Under the pieces are notes generated by a model. That model saw nothing but the letters and a program-made list of their open reading frames with translations, was not told the DNA's origin and searched no databases. A stretch of 64,000 bases of DNA from the NCBI GenBank assembly GCA_036417435.1, contig CM070902.1, positions 42,864,600 to 42,928,599 of the forward strand. The letters run 5' to 3'. Below, in pieces: positions 1-10,640 of this stretch. Position numbers and translations under genes: made by a program. Numbering within the stretch: the stretch's first letter is position 1; each line of letters begins with the position of its first letter. Source of the stretch: Inia geoffrensis (lineage: Eukaryota > Chordata > Mammalia > Artiodactyla > Iniidae).

Positions 1-470
1 ATATGTCCAGGAACAGTAAGGAAGCCCACAAGGTTAGGTACCAAGAGAGAGGGGAGAGGAGGAAGAGAGTTAAGACTGGGCAGATTATACAGTGCCATGA
101 TGGCCACAGTAGGATTTCTGCCTTTATTGAGTGACATGGGTAGCCACAGCAGGGTTTCAGCAGAAAATTGCCATTATCTGTCTCATGTTTCAACAAGAAC
201 ACTCCAGCTGCCATGGTGGGAATAAACCTTAAATGTACAAGGCTAGAGGCAGGGGGAACTGCCAGGAGATCATTGAAGTTATCCTGGGGAGAGATGACAG
301 TAGATGAGGCCAAGATGGTAATCATGGAGGTGATGAGAGGTGGCTGGATTCTGAGCCTACTTTGAAGGCAGAGCCAAATTCCTGATTGATTGACTGTGGT
401 GTCCAAGAGGAAGGGGGGAGTAGGTGATAATTCTAAGGTGAGTGGCCTGAGCCAAAAAGGATTATTCAGA
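1..470 (-). repeat. L2 LINE fragment, antisense
   Basis: Purine-rich sequence with the characteristic order of phrases of the L2 ORF2 C-terminal/3' region read in reverse (insertions such as ccatgatggccac and ggtggctggattctgag). It runs off the left edge, so only part is present. Highly diverged, with no reading frame left. The right end is approximate. Confidence 0.5.
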
Positions 471-610
471 AGTGAATTAAAATTGGGCAAGTCTCTAAAC
501 TTTCATTTTCTTCTTTATAAAATGGAGAATAATATCTGCATTATAGGGTTGTTGCAAACATTAAAAGAGACAATACCTGCAAAGCATTCTGTTTGTGAAG
601 AGAGTACACA
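470..610 (+). repeat. MIR SINE fragment
   Basis: The order gggcaagtctctaaac, then cttctttataaaatgga, then agggttgttgcaaac and aaagcattctg matches the MIR core (gcaagt...tgtaaaatgg...gggttgttg...). Old tRNA-derived SINE with no intact Pol III promoter. About 140 unassigned bases separate it from the next MIR piece. Confidence 0.65.
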
Positions 611-749
611 ACAAGGATATATAATTAACTGAATCTTACAGAATGTGAGAATGTGAACAGAACATCAGGTTGAGGAATTTTGAGAAACACTGCGTATGGA
701 TGGAGTGGAGTAGAGAGTGACTGAAATGAATGAGGAGCCTGAGGTTTCA

Positions 750-848
750 TTCTCATAACAACTACTGTTATATTACCTTAAGTAAGTCTTTTAATCTCAC
801 TCTACCTGTATTTCTTAACATGTAAAATGAGTGGAGGGTTGCTAGAGA
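750..848 (+). repeat. MIR SINE fragment
   Basis: Contains ccttaagtaagtctttt, then cttaacatgtaaaatgag, in MIR order. It directly abuts a hAT fragment on its right. Confidence 0.55.
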
Positions 849-849
849 T

Positions 850-1047
850 CAGGGTCTATAAGCAAATCCAACCCATGTTTTTGTAAATAAAGTTTTATCA
901 GAACACAGCCATGCTCATTTCTTTCTGTATTGTCTATAATAGCTTTTCTGCTACAGTGGTTGAATAGCTGTAACAGAGACAGTATGGACTTCAACTTTTT
1001 AAATATTTATCATCTGGCCCTTTACAGACCAAGTTTACAGACCCTTG
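850..1047 (-). mobile_element. hAT-Charlie non-autonomous DNA transposon
   Basis: The stretch tttttgtaaataaagtttta, followed by gaacacagccatgctcatt, tattgtctataatagc and catctggccctttacaga, is a well-known mammalian hAT-Charlie derivative. The ends are cagggtc on the left and acccttg on the right, imperfect copies of the family termini. The family name is not assigned with certainty. Long dead: no transposase, both termini decayed. Confidence 0.7.
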
Positions 1048-1132
1048 ATCTTGATCTCGAACATTGCTTTTCACATTAGTGTAGACATAGAGGCATGAAA
1101 TCCTTTCTTCAAATGGCATCTTAGAAGCCTAA

Positions 1133-1216
1133 TATTGGGTTGGCCAAAAAGATCGTTCAGGTTTTTCTGTACCATCTTACAGAGAAACCCGAACGAACTT
1201 TTTGGCCAACCCAATA
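1133..1216. mobile_element. Mariner-derived palindromic MITE (80 bp)
   Basis: An 80-bp body (1135-1214) flanked by TA on both sides, the expected Tc1/mariner target duplication. The two halves are near-perfect inverted repeats: ttgggttggccaaaaag on the left and its complement ctttttggccaacccaa on the right. Size and architecture parallel primate MADE1, but the sequence is the type seen in cetartiodactyls. Non-autonomous, with no transposase. If transcribed it would fold into one long hairpin. Confidence 0.9.
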
Positions 1217-1657
1217 TATAACACAGAATCCACGTGGATCTGGCTGGTTGAAGAGTGGGGTGGGGGTAATATGGCAGGTGTCTATTCCCACTCAGGCACT
1301 CACCACTCTCACATCTAAGGTAAACTGTGATACACATCCTCTTCATCCCTGGGGTTCCTAGGAACACAGTTTGAAAAACAGGACTCTAAAATCATCTCTA
1401 GGGGCTCATCTAGGTCTATAATTCCTTTAATCCACAGATTCAATGTTCAAACAAAGTCTAAATAGACTCAGATCAAAAGTGAACTGAATAAGAGAAACAA
1501 CCATCTTCAGCAAGGAGACCATGCCAAATAAACTTTATAAATCAGCTAAACTAATATTTGTATTGAAAGCCTCAGAATTTTTTTTTTTTTTCATTCATGG
1601 GATATTAATGTAAAGCTAAATTTCAAATCTTGCCATGACAGATACTTTCAAAAGTTA
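1217..1657. other. Unassigned sequence
   Basis: No gene and no repeat recognised by eye. It holds an unremarkable T14 tract near 1568-1581. Confidence 0.4.
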
Positions 1658-1869
1658 GGGGCTTCTCTGGTGGTGCAGTGGTTGAGAGTCCGCCTGCCGA
1701 TGCAGGGGACACGGGTTCGTGCACCGGTCTGGGAAGATCCCACATGCCACGGAGTGGCTAGGCCTGCGAGCCATGGCCGCTGAGCCTACGTGTCCAGAGC
1801 CTGTGCTCCGCAATGGAAGAAATCACAACAGTAAGGGGCCAGCGTACCACAAAAAAAAAAAAAAAAAAA
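1658..1869 (+). mobile_element. CHR-type tRNA-derived SINE, short form
   Basis: Starts with ggggcttctctggtggtgca and carries the Pol III A-box-like tggtgcagtgg and B-box-like gggttcgtgc, then gatcccacatgccacgg and a poly(A) run to 1869. It has the short body, lacking the 3' segment found in the long copies at 27267 and 44800. About ten substitutions from the usual form make it an older copy. No clear target duplication was found. Confidence 0.9.
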
Positions 1870-2058
1870 GACAGCATTTCCACATTCCTGGCTTCTCCTC
1901 AATGATCAATTAGATTAAATGTTTCTCTTTCTCTTCATATTATGGAAATGACTAAAAATTTTCAGCTTCAATCACTTTTGCCTTTTCTGATTAAACTTCT
2001 TTAAGAACTTTCTCTACCCTGACTTTAGCTACTTTCTCCTTGACTTGAATATCTATGC

Positions 2059-2415
2059 ATTAAGGATTGAGTGTTTATGTCCCCCCAAAATCATATGTTG
2101 AAGTCTTAACCTGCAGTGTGATGGTATTTGGAGATGAGGTCTTTGGATGTAATTAGGTCATGAGAGTGGAGCCTGCATGAATGAGATCAGTGCCCTTATA
2201 AGAAGAGATAACAGAGATCTTGCTCTCTCTTTCCTCTTGTCAGGACATAGTGAGCAGGTAGCTGCCTGCAACCCAAGGAGACCACTCTCATCAGACACCA
2301 AATTGGCTGGCACCTTGATCATGGACCCTGACCTCCAAAACTGAAAAAAAAAAAAAAAAGATAGTCTGTTGTTTAAACTATGCAGTCTATGATTTTTTGT
2401 TACAGTAGCCTGAGG
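2059..2415 (+). mobile_element. MLT1-like MaLR solo LTR
   Basis: The phrases gtccccccaaaatcatatgt, tgaagtcttaacct, cccttataagaagaga, caccttgatcatgga and tctgttgtttaaac occur in the order of an MLT1 (ERVL-MaLR) LTR read forward. An A17 run at 2344-2359 interrupts the 3' part. No internal retroviral sequence is next to it, so it is a solo LTR. Confidence 0.75.
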
Positions 2416-2689
2416 TAAGACGCTGTGTCTCTAGTTCCTTTAGCTCACCAATCAGTATCCGACATCCCCATTCAAATAGTCATTATAAATCCACCTCTTA
2501 CAAGAAACATTACTGATGTGACTGAGGCTCTTTCCTCAACAAGAGGAAAGAGCCATAAACAAGAACCACCTGTTGGTCAACATCAACCGTCTATCCCACA
2601 CAAATATCCTATTACTAACTTCCAAAATAAATTTAACTCTCCCCCATTTCCTTCTCCATACTCATCCTCCCTTCCTCACTTATATTAAT

Positions 2690-3300
2690 GTCACCATCAT
2701 CCTCCCAGTCACCTAAGTTAACAAACCTGACTCTATATTTGTTGTCTCTTTGCTCCACAAATCTAGTCAATTGACAGCATCTATTATCTTATCTCCATAA
2801 TATATTTTGCTTTCATCTCACCTACTCCATTTCCATCACCATTTTCAAGCTCAAATCCTGGTGACTCCTCCCATAGATGATTACATTTCTCACCTAATTA
2901 ACTTCCCTGTTTTCAGTTACTCTCTCTTCATGACCATCTTTTGCAGAACTTCCAGATAAATGTCATCTAAGTGCAATCTGATCATATCCCTTCCTCTACT
3001 CAAAACCTATCAATAATTCTCCATTGCTGGTAGAATAAAGTAGTCAGACAGTTGTTTTTCATTCCAATTTCTCCTCAAAATTTGGATTCTATCCACCTTC
3101 TTATCTTTAATTTTCTTGATTCCACTTTGTACTCTCTGCATGCAAGTTTAAAGGAGGTAACCTCTCTCTACTAAACATTATCCTTATATTTCTCTGGCTT
3201 CTTCTACCTCCAGTAAATACCTCAACCAGATTTGCTAAATGTCCAAATTCTTCAAGTTCCAGGCAAAGCTCTTATCTTTGATGATACCTCTTCTGGTCCC
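2690..3300 (+). repeat. L2 LINE remnant
   Basis: C/T-rich sequence with L2-type phrases (gtgcaatctgatcatatccc, then ctactcaaaacctatcaata, then ctccattgctggtagaataaa). These encode the remains of the CR1/L2 reverse transcriptase C-terminal region. Strongly decayed. The flank 2416-2690 may belong to it. Confidence 0.5.
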
Positions 3301-3302
3301 CC

Positions 3303-3317
3303 CTCTCTCTCTCTCTT

Positions 3318-3352
<35 letters not shown>
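3303..3352. repeat. (CT)n and (TTTA)n simple repeats
   Basis: A (CT)n run at 3303-3316 is followed by about eight TTTA units. The TTTA tract is the complement of a TAAA-rich tail and marks the 3' end of the minus-strand L1 that begins here. Confidence 0.9.
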
Positions 3353-3354
<2 letters not shown>

Positions 3355-3360
3355 ATCTTT

Positions 3361-3409
3361 ATTGGAGTATAATTGCTTTACAATTATTGGAGTATAATTG
3401 CTTTACAAT
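3361..3409 (+). repeat. 24-bp tandem duplication in L1 3' UTR
   Basis: The block beginning attggagtataattgcttta is present twice in direct succession (about 3361-3384 and 3386-3409), while the other L1 3' ends in the window (43661, 56480) have it once. It is therefore a duplication private to this copy. Confidence 0.85.
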
Positions 3410-3445
3410 GTGTTCATATCTGCTATATAACAAAGTGAATCAGAT

Positions 3446-3464
3446 ATATATATATATATATATC
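3446..3464. repeat. (TA)n microsatellite
   Basis: About ten TA units inside the L1 3' UTR, at the position where other copies have tatacatata. A local expansion. Confidence 0.85.
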
Positions 3465-3729
3465 TCCCCACATCTCCTCCCTCTTCCATCTCCCTCCCAC
3501 CCTCCCTATCCCACCATTCTACGTGGTCACAAAGCACCAAGCTGATCTCCCTGTGCTATGCGGCTGCTTCCCACTAGCTATCTATTTTACATTTGGTAGT
3601 GTATATATGTCCACGCCACTCTGTCACTTCGTCCCAGCCTACCCCTCTCCCTCCCCATGGACTAAAGACATCTGTGTCTTTATTCCTGTTCCGTCCCTAG
3701 GTTCATCAGAACCATTTTTTTTTTTTTTT

Positions 3730-5993
3730 TTAGATTCCATATATATGTGTTAGCATACGGTCTTTGTTTTTCTCTTTCTGACTTACTTCACTCTGTATGA
3801 CAGACTCTAGGTCCATCCACCTCACCACAAATAACTCAATTTCATTTCTTTTTATGGCTGAGTAATATTCCATTGTATATATGTGCCACATCTTCTTTAT
3901 CCACTCATCTGTCGATGGACACTTAGGTTGCTTCCATGTCCTGGCTATTGTAAATAGACCTGCAAAGAACATTGTGGTACATGAATCTATTTGAATTATG
4001 GTTTTCTCAGGGTATATGCTCAGTAGTGGGATTGCTGGGTCATATGGTAGTTCTATTTTTAGTTTTTTAAGGAACATCCATACTGTTCTCCGTAGTGGCT
4101 GTATCAATTTACATTCCCACCAACAGTGCAAGAGTGTTCCCTTTTCTCCACACCCTCTCCAGCATTTATTGTTTGTAGATATTTTGATGATGGCCATTCT
4201 GACTGGTGTGAGGTGATACCTCATTGTAGTTTTGATGTCCATTTCTCTAATGATTAGTGATGTTGAGCATCCTTTCATGTGTTTGTTGGCAATCTGTATA
4301 TCTTCTTTAGAGAAATGTCTGTTTAGGTCTTCTGCCCATTTTTGGATTAGGTTGTTTGTTTTTTTGATATTGAGCTGCATGAGATGCTTGTAAATTTTGG
4401 AGATTAATCCTTTGTCAGTTGCTTCATTTGCAAATATTTTCTACCATTCTGAGGGTTGTCTTTTCATCTTGATTAAGGTTTCCTTTGCTGTGCTAAAGCT
4501 TTTAAGTTTCATTAGGTTCCATTTGTTTACTTTTGTTTCTATTTCCATTTCTCTAGGAGGTGGGTCAAAAATGATCTTGCTGTGATTTATGTCATAGTGT
4601 GATCTGCCTATGTTTTCCTCTAAGAGCTTTATAGTGTCTGGACTTACATTTAGGTCTTTAATCCATTTTGAGTTTATTTTTGTGTATGGTGTTAGGGAGC
4701 GTTCTAATTTCATTCTTTTACATTTAGCTGTCCAGTTTTCCTAACACCACTTATTGAAGAGGCTGTCTTTTCTCCATTGTATATTCTAGCCTCCTTTATC
4801 AAAAATAAGGTGACCATATGTGTATAGGTTTATCTCTCAGATTTCTATCCTGTTCCATTGATCTATATGTCTGTTTTTGTGCCAGTACCATACAATCTTG
4901 ATTACTGTAGCTTTGTAGTATTGTCTGAAGTCTGGGAGACTGATTCCTCCAGCTCCTTTTCTCTTTGTCAAGATTGCTTTGGCTATTTGGGGTCTTTTGT
5001 GTTTCCATACAAACTGAAAATTTTTGTTCTAGTTCTCTGAAAAATGCCATTGGTAGTTTGATAGGGATTGCATTGAATCTGTAGATTGCTATGTGTAGTA
5101 CAGCCATTTTCACAATGTTGATTCTTCTAATCCAAGAACACGGTATATCTCTCCATCTATTTGTATCATCTTTAATTTCTTTCATCAGTGTCTTATAGTT
5201 TTCTGCATACAGGTCTTTTGTCTCCTTAGGTAGGTTTATTCCTAGGTATTTTTTTTCTTTTTGTTGCAGTGGTAAATGGGAGTGTTTCCTTAATTTCTCT
5301 TTCAGATTTTTCATCATCGGTGTATAGAAATACAAGAGATTTCTGTGCATTAATTTTGTATCCTGCAACTTTACCAAATTCATTGATTAGCTCTAGTAGT
5401 TTTCTCGTAGCATCTTAGGATTCCCTATGTATAGTATCATGTCATCTGCAAACAGTGACAGCTTTATTTCTTCTTTTCTGATTTGGATTCCTTATATTTC
5501 TTTTTGTTCTCTGATTGCTGTGGCTAAAACTTCTGAAACTATGTTGAACAATAGTGAGAGTGGACAATCTTGTCTTATTCCTGATCTTAGAGGAAATGGT
5601 TTCAGTTTTTCAGCATTGAGAACAATGCTGGCTGTGGGTTTGTCATATATGGCCTTTATTATGTTGAGGTAAGTTCCCTCTACGCCTACTTTCTGGTAGG
5701 TTTTTATCATAAGTGGGCGTTGAATTTTGTCAAAAGTTTTTCTGCAACTATTGAGATGATCATATGGCTCTTCTCCTTCAAGTTGTTAATATGGTGTATC
5801 ACATTGATTGATTTGTGTATATTGAAGAATCCTTGCATTCCCGGCATAAACCCCACTTTATCATGGTTTATGATCCTTTTAATGTGCTCTTGGATTCTGT
5901 TTGCTAGTATTCAGCCAGTCTATGTCTTTTGGTTGGAGAATTTAATCCATTTACATTTAAGGTAGTTAGCGATATGTATGTTTGTATTACCAT
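3730..5993 (-). pseudogene. L1 ORF2 pseudogene, deleted and broken
   Basis: Normally encodes the L1 endonuclease-reverse transcriptase, which nicks target DNA and copies L1 or SINE RNA at the nick. Reading from 5993 leftward, the start (MVIQTYISLTTLNVNG) leads into the first about 25 endonuclease residues, then jumps at about 5909 into the RT domain. What remains is RT from the region around [14 protein letters not shown] onward, plus the C-terminal region with the conserved CWWEC and [14 protein letters not shown] blocks. The last 216 codons (3730-4380) are open. Upstream there are several stops and frameshifts. About 1.4 kb is missing compared with a usual ORF2 of roughly 1,275 codons. Confidence 0.85.
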
Positions 5994-6051
5994 TTTCTTA
6001 ATTGTTTTGGGTTTGTTATTGTAGATCTTTTCCTTCACTTGTGTTTCCTGA

Positions 6052-6939
6052 CTAGAGAAGTTCCTTTAGCATTTGTTGTAGAGCTGGTTTGGTGGTGCTG
6101 AATTCTCTCAGCTTTTGCTTGTCTGTAAAGGTTTTAATTTCTCCATCGAATCTGAGTGAGATCCTTGCCGGGTAGAGTAATCTTGGTTGTAGGTTTTTCC
6201 CTTTCATCACTTTAAATATGTACTGCCACTTCGTTCTGGCTTGCAGAGTTTCTGCTGAAAGATCAGCTGTTAACCTTATGGGAATTCCCTTGTATGTTAT
6301 TTGTTGTTTTTCTTTGCTGCTTTTAATATTTTTTCTTTGTATTTAATTTTTGATAGTTTGATTAATATGTGTCTTGCCATGTTTCTCCTTGGATTTACCC
6401 TGTAAGGGACTCTCTGCACTTCCTGGACTTGACTATTTCCTTTCCCATATTATGGACGTTTTCAACTATAATCCCTTCAAATATTTTCTCAGACCCTTTC
6501 TTTTTCTCTTCTTCTTCTGGGATCCCGGTAATTCGAATGTTGGTGCATTTAATGTTGTCCCAGAGGTCTCTGAGACTGTCCTCAATTCTTTTCATTCTTT
6601 TTTCTTTAGTCTGCTCTGTGGTAGTTATTTCCACTATTTTATCTTTCAGGTCACTTATCCGTTCTTCTGCCTCAGTTGTTCTGCTATCGATTCCTTCTAG
6701 CGAATTTTAAATTTCATTTATTGTGTTGTTCATCATTGCTTGTTTGCTCTTTAGTTCTTCTAGGTCCTTGTTAAACATTTCTTATATTTTCTCCATTCTA
6801 TTTCCAAGATTTTGGATCATCTTTCCTGTCATTACTCTGAATTCTTTTTCAGGTAGACTGCCTATTTCTCTTCACTTGTTTGATATGGTGGGTTTTTACC
6901 TTGCTCCTTCATATGCTGTGTGTTTCTCTGTCTTCTCAT
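6052..6939 (-). pseudogene. L1 ORF1 pseudogene
   Basis: Encodes what was the L1 RNA-binding chaperone. The likely start is the ATG complementary to 6937-6939 and the stop is complementary to 6052-6054, about 295 codons, close to the family length. The RRM hallmark IRITGIPEEEE is clear in the open segment 6395-6634, and the C-terminus ends in a typical ALQQMLKELL. In-frame stops and indels occur in the N-terminal coiled-coil part, for example just after the first 25 codons, so no full protein can be made. Confidence 0.8.
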
Positions 6940-7439
6940 TTTGCTTAACTTACTTTATTTGAGGTCTCCTTTTCATAGGCTGCAGGTTCGTAGTTCCCGT
7001 TGTTTTTTGTGTCTGCCCCCAGTGGCTAAAGTTGGTTCAGTGGGTTGTGTAGGCTTCCTGGTGGTGGGGACTGGCACCTGTGTTCTGGTGGATGGGGCTG
7101 GATGTTGTCTTTCTCGTGGGCAGGAGCACATCCAGTGGTGTGTTTGGGGGTGTCTGTGACCTTAATATGATTTTAGGCAGCCTATCTGCTAATGGGTGGG
7201 ATTGTGTTCCTGTCTTTCAAATTGTTTGTCATAGGGTGTCCAGCAGTGTAGCTTGCTGGTCGTTGAGTGGAGCTGGATCTTAGCATTGAGATGGAGATCT
7301 CTGTGAGAGCCTTTGCCATTTGATACTATGTGGAGCTGGGAGGTCTCTGGTGGACCAATGTCCTGAACTTGGCTCTCCCACCTCAGAGGCACAGGCCTGA
7401 CACCTGGTTGCAGCACCAAGACCTTGTCAGCCACACAGC

Positions 7440-7740
7440 TCAGAAGAAAAGAAAGAAAAAAAAGAAAGAAAAATAAAATAAAATAAAATAAAGTTATTAA
7501 AATAAAAAATATTAAAAATTTAAAAACTTAAAAAGAAAGAAAGAAGAGAGCGACCAAACCAAAAACCATAGCCACCAATGATAACAAGCACTAAAAAAAA
7601 AAAAGACAGACAGAACCCTAAGACAAATGGTAAAAGCAAAGCTATACAGACAAAAATCCCAAAAAGAAGCATATACATATACACTCACCAAAAGAGAAAA
7701 AGGAAAAAAAGTACATATATATATATATATATCTTTTGGG
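7440..7740. repeat. A-rich low-complexity block of L1 5' UTR
   Basis: Includes (AAATA)n at about 7465-7492, GAAA-rich tracts and an (AT)n run near 7715-7731. It lies inside the 5' UTR of the minus-strand L1. Confidence 0.7.
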
Positions 7741-8169
7741 AAGTCTGAGGTCTTCTGCCAGCATTCAGTAGGTGTTCTGTGGGAGTTTTTCCACAGGTAG
7801 ATGTATTTCTCATGTACCTGTAGGGAGGAAGATGATCTCCATGTCTTACTCCTCCACTATCTTGAAGGTCTCTTGCTGCTGCCCGCAGTCTGGTTCTCTG
7901 TCACTGCGGCCATCGTTGGTCCCGCGAGCCTCGGAGGGATGATGAAAGAGGTGTCTCCGTGGCCAGGACAGGCTCTCAGTGAGGTGATGGGAAGGACCTG
8001 AGTCCCCTGAGGAGCCAAGGTGGCTACAGCCACTCCTCCCATGGATGTCGCCGATTACCCCTGACCAGAAGTGTCAGAAAAGCCGTGTCCTTGGGATTGC
8101 GGCACCTGGAGCACAGCACTTGCCTCTGGTGTGGCGGCTGAGCCTCTGTCTCTTTTTAAGTTCCCTCAA

Positions 8170-8650
8170 CATTTTAACTGGAGCTTTATAATGGCCTAAT
8201 TTTGATATTGTTCTAAAATTTACCTAACTGTAGTTCATCCCTGGTACCTTCAACATTTAGCATATTCCATTTTATTAGGATAATACTAGATGCTTTAACA
8301 AATAGACCCTCAAATTGGCTTAACACAATGGAAGTTCATTTATTTCTCAGGTAAGAATCCAGTGTGGGTGTTCCTGATCAGTGGATAACTTTCCTCCACA
8401 TGGTGATTCATGAATGTAGGAATTTTGCATCTTACAGTTCTGTCACTTCTTAATATCTCAGAGTCCTCTGCTTCCAGCTAGTAGAAAGGAAAGAGAGGGG
8501 AGCAAAGCCATACTTCCTAATCACCTTTACCTGGACATGCATAACTTATTTTCATATTCTACTACGAGAACCAGGTACTTGGCCCAAAAGGGAAGGAGAT
8601 GTAGTCCCTGGTTTGGCAACTTTTTCCCAGATGTAACTCTATCCTATAGA
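8170..8650. repeat. Ancient interspersed repeat, family unassigned
   Basis: Phrases such as gctttaacaaatagaccct, ggcttaacacaatggaagtt, tttatttctcaggtaag and tcctccacatggtgattcat recur widely in mammalian genomes. I cannot name the family or class with confidence. Confidence 0.4.
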
Positions 8651-9089
8651 AGCAAGAGTGGAAATTTTGGGTGGAAACTTAGTCTTCTCTGCCCCATAAG
8701 AGACACTTTACATCAAAAATACATGGTCGGGGACGATAATCATATTTTAAATGATCACCATTTATTGATTACCTATAATGGACCCCTTTGTGCTAGAAAT
8801 GATATATTTCTTATTTTCAACAATAAGAAGAACAATTGTTCTATATCAATATGAATATAGTAATCATTATTTTTGAGCTGGCGAAACTTTATTTCAGCCT
8901 AATTAAGGAATAATAATAATAACAGCAGTTCTTTTTGAGCATTGATTTTGAAGTGGCCTAAGGACTTCACATACAAGGTTACTCTAGGTTATAAGATGTT
9001 GAGCAAAGTTTTAAACCAGACTTGTCTGACTCTAAAGTCCATGTTCCATCCATTAGTAGTTTAATCTCTCTCCATTTTCCATAGTTAAA

Positions 9090-9615
9090 ATGTCCATAAT
9101 AATCCAGTTTTACATTTATGGAGTGCTTCTTGTTTGGTAGGCTCAATTATATACATTTAGTATATATTGATGTAATACATAACCATATAAACATATTATA
9201 ATACCAGTATATTTACATACAGAACATACAGAATATAATATACATACACACATACAGCACACATATATACAGACTGCAGCGAATATACATATACATGTAG
9301 AGAGATATAGCTAGATATAGATAATATATATATATATAGATACAGCATATATACATATACATATACATATATTTGTGAGTGTGAGTGTATACAAAACATA
9401 TGTACTATATATATATAAGCACCATAATAAATCCTGAATGTATACGCGTGTACATATGTATGCCTGTACGTATATATACACTACATGATACTGTTATCAT
9501 GTCTTTTATACAGATGAGGGAACTGAAGCACAGAGAGGCTGACTAACTGTTCACAGCCTCACAGTGAATAACAACTCCTGCAGATGTGAACCTGGGCAGC
9601 TGGACTCCACAGCCA
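9090..9615 (-). repeat. MIR SINE split by a microsatellite
   Basis: The left part (9090-9160) resembles the MIR 3' region in reverse. The right part (9488-9615) holds tatacagatgagggaactga, agcacagagaggctgacta, the decayed gtgaacctgggcagctgg and gactccacagcc, which is the MIR core in reverse. Between them lies about 320 bp of TA/CA-rich sequence that MIR does not have. Confidence 0.6.
9160..9487. repeat. Compound AT-rich microsatellite
   Basis: A patchwork of TATACA, CATA, GATA and (TA)n units, including (TA)n near 9326-9340 and 9404-9415, with scattered imperfections such as acgcgtgtacatatg. The 67-aa minus-strand frame across it (9196-9399) is a low-complexity artefact. Confidence 0.8.
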
Positions 9616-9634
9616 GAGCTCCAAGCACAAAGGT

Positions 9635-9812
9635 TTGCCACCTGTACTAATTCTCTTGATTCACAGTCCTGTTTGTCCTCCCCCACTCCCGACATCAGAC
9701 TGTGAGGGCTTAAGCACAGGAACTGTGCTGTATTCATCATCACACTCCCAGTACCTAACACTGCCTGGCACACTTCAGTAAATATTTATTGAATTGAACT
9801 AATGAAGTTCTG
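9635..9812 (+). repeat. L2 LINE 3' end
   Basis: Contains gactgtgagggcttaagc, cacaggaactgtgctgtatt, then cactgcctggcacacttcag and taaatatttattgaattgaa. This is the standard order of the L2 3' terminus. Confidence 0.75.
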
Positions 9813-10555
9813 GGAAAACTGCTACCAGGAGTAGGACTGTGAGGTTAGAGAAGGCACAACAATTTCTGCCAGAAAGAAAGAAAATAACCTGACATTTCAA
9901 GAAGCAAATTAAAGTCCAAGTGTTTGGTGAACTTCTCACTGTTTGTCTTTCTGGTGAACTTCTGTGCTCTTGGCAGTGGGCCCGGGCTGGAGAGCTTGTG
10001 CAGGAAGGAGGCCATTCTACTCACCCAGCCTGCTGAGAACACACTTCTAACCCTCGTCTCGTGTGTCTCTTGGCCAAACATTGCTCAAGGACTCCAGAGA
10101 CAGGAAAATGCTTTTCTGTTTGTGTTGGAAGTTCAGGGAATGCGTCTGAGACAGAGAGAAATCCCAGGTCTTTAGAAGTTCATCTTTTATGTTTGGGACA
10201 TCAGTAAAAATAGGGGTGGTGTGAGGCAGGTCTTAGAGAATTGCCTAATGGGGTGGCATGGACACCTAAACATAAAATAAATAATTAAGATTTGTGAGGG
10301 GCTTTGGGTACTTCAAGTACAGTCATATACAGTATCCTGGTTAATCGATCCAAATCAGACTCAATCAACCCTTACCACTTTTTACCAGGTGAAAGGGCAT
10401 GGGTTTTCCTTTGGTTGTTGGCTTTTGTTTTTGTTGCTGACATCTGGTTAATTTTTGATGAATCAATATTTAGACTTTCTAAATATGATGATCGTGTATT
10501 GAATTCATACTTTGTTCCTCTGCTCCAAACAAATAGAAGTGATAAGGAAAAACTA
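9813..10555. other. Unassigned sequence
   Basis: No gene or clear repeat. Small frames here (9845-10081 minus, 9924-10175 plus, 10304-10561 plus) overlap each other on opposite strands and have no recognisable domain. Confidence 0.4.
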
Positions 10556-10640
10556 AAATAAATAAATACATATACAATAAATATATACATATATAGAATA
10601 AATGTGTGTAGATAGATAGATAGATAGATATACATAAAAG
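10556..10640. repeat. AAATA/TATACA and (GATA)n microsatellite
   Basis: AT-rich units followed by about five GATA repeats at 10610-10630. Likely length-variable. Confidence 0.85.

Larger units (their letters stand above)
3317..8150 (-). mobile_element. Near full-length L1 with internal ORF2 deletion
   Basis: Read on the minus strand the order is 5' UTR (8150 to about 6940), ORF1 (6939-6052), short spacer, ORF2 (5993-3730), 3' UTR (3729-3353) and a TAAA tail. Both ends of the L1 are present, which is uncommon, but ORF2 has lost most of the endonuclease and the N-terminal part of RT at about 5909. The 5' UTR holds an A-rich low-complexity block (7440-7740) and a GC-richer start (7800-8150). Possible flanking duplication: ctctctttta-like sequence at 3311-3320 and gtctctttttaa near 8150. 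The 3' UTR type is that of cetartiodactyl L1s. Not mobile. Confidence 0.9.

Noticed and set aside
1676..1720. tRNA-like A and B boxes
   Set aside because: They belong to the tRNA-derived head of a CHR SINE, not to a tRNA gene; the same applies to all nine SINE copies.
6369..6710. Plus-strand frames of 113 and 108 codons
   Set aside because: They are opposite-strand shadows of the minus-strand L1 ORF1 (RRM hallmark on the minus strand).
9196..9399. 67-codon Tyr/Ile/Val-rich frame
   Set aside because: Translation of a TATA/CATA microsatellite.
10610..10630. Short regularly spaced repeats that might suggest an array
   Set aside because: Plain GATA microsatellite without spacers; CRISPR arrays are not expected in a mammalian genome.
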